36,450 nucleotides of DNA from Nemertoderma westbladi (Eukaryota; Xenacoelomorpha; Nemertodermatida; Nemertodermatidae), in NCBI GenBank assembly GCA_032718475.1, contig JAUCBJ010004981.1, positions 1 to 36,450 of the forward strand, read 5' to 3'. Below are positions 30,128 to 36,450 of this stretch, in pieces. The stretch's first letter is position 1; the number at the start of each line of letters is the position of its first letter. The position numbers were made by a program, and so were the translations under genes. The notes under the pieces were generated by a model, which did no database searches, was not told the DNA's origin, and saw only the letters and a program-made list of their open reading frames with translations.

Positions 30128-31640
30128 TATATTGCTGTATGTGCAGCAGAATGAAATAAATACATGGTATTCAAGGGATAGTGCAGTGGTGAGGCCTACA
30201 GGTTTTACTATCGCCGTGTTATCAGTACCAGAATCGAATATTGCTTTAAAAATATAAGAGTTTTTAATGAATAGACCATCATCAATGCTGTAATGCGCCC
30301 CCACATGGTCAAGAGGGTAGCTGGTCTGATGGTGTAGCAGGGTAGGGACTGTAGTACTAGTAGCCTACTGGTAATCAAGTAATGGAATGCAGGTCAGACC
30401 TAATGAACAAGCCTAGCACTCTTGTAGTTTAGAGAGAGCTTACTCTTCGTGAATTAATATTTCGCGATGGAATATTTGAATGTAAAAGGGAATTATTTGA
30501 ATTAAAGCCCATATCACTTTTGTTTATGAATGCCATCGAACAAAGAAATGAGCACCCTATCAGTGAATGGATATCTTTCACCCCGACTTTAACCTTTTCG
30601 ATTACTTTCAGTAACTTTTGTTAGCTTACGGTAATTGTCATCTTTCAGAACTATCCGGCAGAGTTTCTCCCTCCCAAAAAAACATTTTTTAGGAGAGTTT
30701 AAAAATGGCTCTGCAAAATAAGGAAAATTGTTAATGTAACGCAGACCAGTATATGAATTGCGTTAATTTATATATTTATTTCTAGTTGATTAATAGTTAC
30801 CAAAATATATACATGTAAAATTACTACATTGACAAACATCTAAATAATTATTTATTAGAATATTCAAGCAGCCACTTTACAAAATCATTTTAAATACAAC
30901 AATTTAACAACGTCAACAACGCATCTTTCAACAACGTAATCTTCAACAATGTATTTTTGCAGATTTATCTGACAAACAACACTGACCCAGCACTCCTCAA
31001 CGGTCTTGGTGGAAGTGTTACAACTCCTTGTGGGACACTAACTGGCAACAATGTGGATTTAATTAATTGCAAAGGTGATGTTGGACGATATGTTGTTTTC
31101 TTCAATGATAACGGCCAGATCCAAAACTTTTGCGAAGTAAAAGTGTTTAATACATTCCATCCATAAAAAACATACGATTACGATTACTTACAGGATATTT
31201 ATATATGACTATCTAACTCTTTATTACAATTAATTGTTTGACTACAGTATTACATCAAACGTCAAAGAAATTAAATTCATTTATGGAAAAACTTGAGATT
31301 TATTATACAACCTTATGAAAAACTTTCCTTAACGATATAGCATAATCGTAGTGGAGAACTACTTCTATTTATTTGTTGGTGCCTATGAGAAGTGCGGAAT
31401 AGCGAAGAATATCGAGTAACATCCACTCTAAGTCCGTAATCTACGAATCAATATGACCACAAGATTAGGTATCGTCAGGTTGTATCAGTCTTGTTTAAAC
31501 GCTTAGTAACCAAAGAGTAAACAACGAAAATAAAAATTATAACTAAAATAGATTATCCTAAATAATAAATCCAGAGGATAATCTATTTATGTGTCACATT
31601 TCATGCGATCTTATTAATATTAAACTAAATAAAACAGTAA
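30128..31640 (+). repeat. Segmental duplication, copy 2
   Basis: This is the 1513-bp counterpart of 22946-24473 in the same orientation, offset by about 7.18 kb. Small indels distinguish the copies, including a hairpin-forming insertion near 31549. Confidence 0.95.
30963..31166 (+). CDS. F-type lectin domain, C-terminal exon, copy 2
   Basis: The translation is the same as the exon at 23799-24002, with the acceptor TTTTTGCAG kept intact before 30963 and the same TAA. No N-terminal lectin exon lies between the two copies. It may therefore be an unused orphan, an alternative terminal exon reached from the donor at 6922, or part of a second gene whose first exons were lost. Identity at the protein level across this exon indicates a recent copy or gene conversion. 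Confidence 0.75.
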   Translation: MYLTNNTDPALLNGLGGSVTTPCGTLTGNNVDLINCKGDVGRYVVFFNDNGQIQNFCEVKVFNTFHP

Positions 31641-31964
31641 TTAATAGCTAAAACAAATAATTAATAAATGAATAAAATCAAAATAGCTAAATTGTATCCG
31701 TTATTACCGTGTTTGCATCTGCCACAGTACCGCTCAGTCAGTCTAAAGCAGTGGAAACATATTCGAATTAACTGCAAACGAGCAACATAAAAATGGTGAT
31801 GGTAAGGGAATGGTCTAGGGGCTGAGCTGTGGGCTTGCAGTTAAATCGAAAACGGGGCTTTACCATAAAAATCACATAAAAAAATATGACGAATAATGGA
31901 AAAACCCCAATAGTTGATAGTTTTTTGACATAACCAATGAATATACACTTAGGTCGGTGGCTGT
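31167..31964. other. Shared flank, then unique AT-rich sequence
   Basis: Up to 31640 this is the 3' flank within duplicated block 2. From 31641 to 31964 nothing is recognised. Confidence 0.4.
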
Positions 31965-32118
31965 CTACATAAGAGGGTATATGCAGTAATACCAGGTCTC
32001 CCAGGTTTTAGCTGATCCGAAGTAATAGTCGGTGTCACAGTATCCTATTATACCGTCCAGTGGTCCACATGATTCTCTTCCATCACAGGTATTTCTAGCT
32101 CCTTGGGTGCAAATGTTT
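31965..32118 (-). CDS. Cysteine-rich terminal exon, possibly SUEL-type lectin
   Basis: On the minus strand, the acceptor CTCTTTTAG before 32118 opens a phase-1 exon coding 50 residues: NICTQGARNTCDGRESCGPL, then GYCDTDYYFGSAKTW, then ETWYYCIYPLM and TAG. The pattern C-x6-C-x4-SC, a later C, then WYYC close to the end is like the second half of a SUEL (rhamnose-binding) lectin domain, whose members end in FGDPC...KYL-x-V-x-Y-x-C. The match is partial, because the DPC step is not kept. Upstream exons would lie to the right, where a LINE now occupies the sequence from 32402. This would be the end of a secreted protein transcribed towards the lectin cluster. The exon call rests on the splice site and dense cysteines; the family call is weak. 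Confidence 0.45.
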
Positions 32119-32401
32119 CTAAAAGAGCAAAATTAACAAAATTACAAAACCTTGTAAAACCAGCCGAGGAATAATGTGAGAGATAGAGAGAGAAACAAGT
32201 CAACATTTTTTCTTGTATAATTATAGTTTATTTGTCCTACCTACTCGCTACTCATCTGATCATGGATTATCTGTATTCAGTACTGTGGCCTACCGCCTAC
32301 TGGCCTACTACTGACTGACTGAATGCTTATCTGGAAATTTATTTTAATTAATCTAATATACGTTTTAATTATATTTAATTGACAATATTCTGGGTTCTTC
32401 T

Positions 32402-32947
32402 ATGGAAGCATCTGCAGATACCTTCATTAATCTACAAAGCGATGTTATATCGCTTATTCGAACGATTAAGCAGAAGAATTATACAACAGTCGATCAGGAG
32501 AAGTCTTTAGTCGACTCCCTTAACAAAATGAACTCACTCTTTATCTTGGTCTTGGGGCGCCTGGCAGAGGCCCGGCAAGACACTGTAGAAGCGAAACAGG
32601 AAGTAATCAGTTGTAAGAACGAGCTACAGAAATCACAGCACCCACAGGCGACTCAAAAGGAAACTGCGGACCATCCGTCGGTGGAGAAATCGACTTCCCC
32701 AGCAACCGGGGCTGATAGGGCCTTAGTCGTGCCAGCGACTAAAGATAATGGGTGGTCTAAAGTAAGCCGCCAGCAACGAAACAGGCAATCACCCAGCCCC
32801 TCCACAACCCCGAAAAGTGCTCATTCAAACAGAGACGCTTCGTCTTCAGTGCCAACTCCAGGAGCCAACACCAAAAACGCGTCTGCTCCCTCAAGGTGGT
32901 CAGGAAATCCGCATGTTGTCATAGCAACTGGCTGCCCTGTTCCATGA
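32402..32947 (+). pseudogene. LINE ORF1-like segment, N-terminal
   Basis: A 181-residue ORF starts MEASADTFINLQSDVISL. A helical, probably coiled-coil, part lies around residues 40-85. A long Ser/Thr/Pro-rich low-complexity part follows, with the phrase GWSKVSRQQRNR that is common at the end of LINE ORF1 linkers. A TGA closes it, and related sequence continues in the same frame after two stops (32945-32947 and about 33018), through 33044-33289. That piece has FNVFHIVCPNEESYNKVF and resembles an RNA-binding fold, though I cannot prove it. Confidence 0.55.
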
Positions 32948-33043
32948 TCTGGGGACAACAACAATGGTCTACAAGCAGTCACAAAAGCCGCACCATGCTA
33001 TCATATAAGGGTCGGGTGACTAAAACCAGAAACCACCACTGAT

Positions 33044-33289
33044 ATGGTGAAAACCCATCTGAGAGACAAAGAGATCCAGTTTGACCATGTTTTTAAGCTG
33101 GATCAGCCCACAAGCGACGATATCGAAGCACAGCCCTCATTTAACGTCTTCCACATCGTTTGCCCTAATGAGGAATCATATAATAAAGTGTTCCATCCCA
33201 CCACCTGGCCGCAGGGAGCAACCATGAGGCGACATTTTCTGGGTGCCTCTGACATAGTGAATCTCAAACTTCAGCCGAAGCCTTCATGA
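33044..33289 (+). pseudogene. LINE ORF1-like segment, C-terminal
   Basis: This 81-residue piece shares the frame of the preceding ORF and lies between two TGA stops. It holds a HIVCPNEESYNKVFHP stretch reminiscent of the RNA-binding part of LINE ORF1 proteins. No zinc knuckle is seen here. Confidence 0.45.
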
Positions 33290-33367
33290 AATAACCAGCA
33301 GCCCGGTATGGGCCATGGTGCGTCAGGCCCAATCTCTCAAGCCTGACAATTACCAGTCACACTGTCA

Positions 33368-33845
33368 GCCGCCCTCTCGGCGGCCTCCGGCGTGACATCC
33401 GACCTCTCGTCGGACTCCAGCGCGAAATCCGCCCTCTCGGCTGACTCCGGCACGACACCTGCCCTCTTGACGGACTCCGGCGCAATACCTACCCTCCCCA
33501 CAGACCCCGGCGCGACACCGGCCCTCTCGGCGGTCCCCGGCGCAACATCGGCCCAATCGGCGGACTACGGTGCGACATCCACCCCATCGGCGGACTACGG
33601 CGCGACATCTGTCCCCGCGGCAGACTTCGGCGCGAAATCGGCCCTCTCGGCGGACTCCGGTGTGATATCCGTCCTCTCGGTGGTCTATGGCGCGACATCC
33701 GCCCCCTTGGCGGACTTCGGCGCCACATCGGCCCTCTCAGCGGACTCCTGGGCGACACCCGCCCCATCGGCAGACTAAGGCGCGACACTTGCCCTCTCGG
33801 CGGAATTCAGCGCGACAACCGCCCTCTCGGCGGACTCCGGCGCAG
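33368..33845 (+). repeat. 30-bp coding minisatellite in the LINE
   Basis: About 16 units of GCCCTCTCGGCGGACTCCGG followed by CGCGACATCC encode a ten-residue repeat of the form ALSADSGATS. It stays in the same frame as ORF1 upstream and the endonuclease ORF downstream, with one TAA near 33776. It is GC-rich unlike its surroundings. Confidence 0.9.
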
Positions 33846-33853
33846 GAGGGAGC

Positions 33854-35032
33854 ATGGATAGTAACCAGGGCAACCCAAAGGGAAAAGTCTCAACAACTAC
33901 ACTATGCAGAGGCTGTAAGAAGCCTTATCAGTATCTAGTAAGTTTAATTAAACATGAGAAACTCTGCCAACGAGCTCAAATGGTGCACAATAATATATGC
34001 TTTGAAGAATTGCCTTTCAACGTAAACATTTCGGCCAAAGCTTCTAACAATAACTGTGAAAGAACTATAATAATCCTGTGGAATTTTGAGGGAGCCACGA
34101 GCACTATCGAAACAACAATCGATGATACTTTCTTATATATGGATATCCTGTTGCTCACAGAAACTCTGGTTTGTGATCTCGACATCCCCAAATTTAATTC
34201 CTTCAACATCCCCTGCGAGAAGGGCAACACTGGGAGACCGAAAGGGAGAATAATGATTGCGAATGATATGCGCAATGGTTGGTCAGCCAAATGCCACTAC
34301 AAAAGCGAGAACATCATGGCTGTATCGCTGCCTGGTCTTGAGGTAATATCCGCCTACTACAGACCTGATGCAGATGTGGACGTCATCCTACTAGACCTCA
34401 TCTCCGTTATCAATGCGGTTCGTGCTCACACCACAGCTCCACTTATACTGGTGGGAGATTTCAACTGCCGCCTCGATGGGGATGGAGTTCGGGCTGACCA
34501 CCTATGCGATGGCCTATTGGTCACTTCGCTTGTCTGCACAACTGACCCGTCCATACCAACGTACTTGTGCTGGAATGGCCAGAGTGTGATTGACTTGGTA
34601 TTTATTGATCCGGACAGCAAACACCAGCGAATTAAGATCACACTCGAGCAGTCCACACCCTCTCTTCCTCGCAACAAATGGACACAAAGAATAAACGATA
34701 TTAACATCGAAACTCTGACTAATAAATTAGCCGAGAATGTAGAGGAATTTAACAATACCCTAGAGCAGGATATCAATGGTGCCTGCAACTTCATCGCGGA
34801 TGCCCTACACGCTGCTGCAACCACTCACAGCAAAAAACGCTCAAAGCCATGGTTCGATAAGGAATGCCACAACCTGCAACAGGCTACAAAGGCAAGCCAC
34901 CGATTGGTGTGCGCCCAGCCAAATGACGCAAATCGCCATGAATACACGGAGCTGAAACGGGAATACAAAATACCCCTTCAATCAAAGAAGAGAATATATA
35001 GCGATATGCAAGAACTTAAATTAATAAGCTGA
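33854..35032 (+). pseudogene. LINE ORF2: zinc finger and APE endonuclease
   Basis: This 392-residue segment starts at an ATG but is in frame with the repeat before it. Near its N-terminus is a C-x2-C-x12-H-x3-C finger (CRGCKKPYQYLVSLIKHEKLC region, residues about 19-39). An endonuclease domain follows with LLLTETLV, SAYYRPDADVD, LVGDFNCRLDGDG and VIDLVFID. A linker typical of the zone before RT is next, with KPWFDKECHNLQQA. It ends at a TGA at 35030-35032, and the same frame continues coding to 35296. The endonuclease nicks the target DNA to prime reverse transcription. Confidence 0.75.
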
Positions 35033-35065
35033 TGTGAATCTGATCTGACTGAGTTCTGGAACATT

Positions 35066-35296
35066 ATGAAGGGCAAACGCCAGCACCCGGCCCCTCAACA
35101 GGTACCCGCAAAAGATTGGTCCACACACTTTGTTAAGTTGCTAACTCAGGACGTCGACACCCAGCTCCCTGTCTTACCGGAGCAACCCGATCCGGAATTA
35201 GATCACCCAATAGAAGCGTCTGAGGTGATGTCAGCTGTTTATAATCAGAAGAACCACAAAGCGGCAGGCCCCGACGGCATATCCGGTGCTCTTTAA
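35066..35296 (+). pseudogene. LINE ORF2: start of RT domain
   Basis: Same frame as the endonuclease segment. It ends in NHKAAGPDGISGAL, the first conserved RT block of LINEs, then a TAA. Confidence 0.7.
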
Positions 35297-35340
35297 AACT
35301 CGGGTTTGGCGCTCTACTCCCATTTCTACTAGCACTATTT

Positions 35341-36193
35341 TTGGTGAGCCTCTCAGCCGCCTCGTGTCCTGTGATCTGGCTTAGTTCATATTTACTTCCG
35401 CTTTACAAGGGTAAGGGCCCAAAGTATTCTCCAGATTCATATAGGGGTATCGCTTTACTATCTTGTATGCTAAAGACATACACTGCAATCCTATACAATA
35501 GGTTATCAGTTGGGCCGAATCTCATAGAAAACTCCCAGATTTGCCAATACGGATTCCGCAAAGGCCCTACAGGCCACGAAGTGCCTCGTCACAGTCATCC
35601 GCCGGGACCTGAGTAAAGACCATGGCAGTGTTTATTGCGTTTTTGTGGACTTCTACAAGGCCTTTGACTTGGTCAATCGCAGAAAATTGTGCCTCAAGTT
35701 ATCGCTTCTTGGTGTGAGTCGCTACTTTATTGCTGCATTATGGGCATTAATGGCAACGCACTTTGTATGTATTTGTTTGGGAGCCTATGTTATGGAATCA
35801 ATTATGCAGACAATTGGGGTGATCCAGGGAGACAAACTCTCACCGCTTCTCTTCTCCCTCTTTCTCGCCGATCTCCCTGCTGTAATACTAGCAGCCTGTT
35901 GTTTTCTCTTCATGTACGATGACGACGTCGCAATTACCGGGAAATCAATCACAGATATTCAAACAGCCCTTGATAATTTGTCCGACTACTGTACAGTAAA
36001 CGACCTCATTGTAAATATCGGGAAAACAAAAGCAATTAAATTTCGTCGGGCCAGTCGCCTCTGCAGGTCAGACGTTCTCAGATACCGGGGTGTCCCACTA
36101 GAGTTTGTCAACTCTTTTCAATACCTCGGCGTAGTTCTCACTACAAAGGGTAGTACAGCCATCTACATAAACGCGGCATTTCCGCATGTATGA
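35341..36193 (+). pseudogene. LINE ORF2: RT fingers, palm and thumb
   Basis: Two frames carry the rest of the RT. The first (35341-35616) has LLPLYKGKG, DSYRGIALLS and YGFRKGP. The second (35645-36193) has VDFYKAFDLVNR, IQGDKLSPLLFSLFLADLP, MYDDDVAITG and NSFQYLGVVLTTKG. The catalytic box reads YDDD in place of YADD. Related sequence goes on past 36193 to the window end in degraded frames (for example FISMATAARLWKL near 36220). Confidence 0.8.
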
Positions 36194-36450
36194 GGTTGGC
36201 AACCAAATTAAACTTTAGTTTCATCTCCATGGCAACAGCGGCCCGTCTGTGGAAGCTAGTCATCCTCCCCGCAACAACCTACGACTGCTGCGTCTACGGG
36301 CTGCGTCACCCACATTGAAACGGTAAGGGCGTTCTATTGGAAACTGTGGTGGGGCGTGAGCAAATACGCGTCCACCACAGCTGTATTAAACGCCATTGAC
36401 AAGGCACAGACAGCGAGCGACTCATCTCTCTCGCTCGGATCACTGGTGGG

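Larger units (their letters stand above)
32402..36450 (+). mobile_element. APE-type LINE, truncated by the window edge
   Basis: A non-LTR retrotransposon reads rightward from an ORF1-like start at 32402, through a 30-bp repeat region, an endonuclease ORF at 33854 and RT segments to the window end. From 32402 to 35296 all coding pieces share one frame, broken only by stop codons. After 35296 there are frameshifts. The RT shows AAGPDGISGAL, LLPLYKGKGPKYSPDSYRGI, VDFYKAFDLVNR, GVIQGDKLSPLLFSLF and a MYDDDVA box in place of the usual YADD. It is inactive. The clade is not certain. Confidence 0.85.

Noticed and set aside
1-36450. tRNA, rRNA or bacterial-type operons
   Set aside because: No cloverleaf, rRNA block or ribosome-binding-site pattern was seen, and the content is plainly eukaryotic.

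Overview
The window looks like genomic DNA of an invertebrate animal. It is AT-rich and intron-bearing, it has no operons or ribosome-binding sites, and it is full of LINE, LTR and DNA-transposon debris. The host genes encode lectin-type secreted or membrane proteins. F-type lectins joined to thrombospondin repeats, fibrinogen-like domains and BEL/Pao retrotransposons together suggest a mollusc, another lophotrochozoan, a chelicerate or an invertebrate deuterostome. I cannot name the phylum from sequence alone.

Host content. (1) A split gene on the plus strand has a thrombospondin type 1-like exon (1089-1250) and an F-type lectin (fucolectin) domain in two exons (6681-6922 and 23799-24002). 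Splice sites and phases agree across both introns. The second intron is about 16.9 kb and holds a LINE and a complete 11.7 kb LTR retrotransposon. (2) The last lectin exon and its flanks are duplicated as a 1.5 kb direct repeat (22946-24473 and 30128-31640). (3) Between the copies lies an apparently intronless gene (26359-27792) for a type II membrane protein: a basic cytoplasmic tail, one membrane segment, a Ser/Thr stalk of 33-bp repeats, and a divergent fibrinogen-like ectodomain. (4) A minus-strand terminal exon (31965-32118) is cysteine-rich and faintly like a SUEL (rhamnose-binding) lectin. The locus therefore reads as a small cluster of candidate recognition proteins broken up by mobile DNA.

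Mobile content, left to right: a fragment resembling a hAT transposase (236-590) joined to an inverted LINE 3' piece (591-981); a roughly 0.9 kb foldback palindrome (2149-3053); an APE-type LINE whose 5' half is inverted relative to its 3' half (3146-6335), as in twin priming; an interspersed repeat (7838-8232) that recurs inverted inside both duplicated blocks; a second decayed LINE (8288-11085); a BEL/Pao-type element (11086-22754) with 1218-bp LTRs and a 5-bp target duplication; a dead mariner-like transposase (28820-29815, minus); and a third LINE running off the right edge (32402-36450).

The BEL-type element is the most unusual object. Its two LTRs are nearly identical, so it is young, yet it carries only gag and the start of protease. 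No reverse transcriptase or integrase is recognisable. No tRNA primer-binding site follows the 5' LTR, and a perfect hairpin sits near that position. The long leader carries spaced ACCGGT palindromes, gag carries five exact GTAAGT donor-like motifs, and the 3' third holds unrecognised short ORFs next to a run of hairpins.
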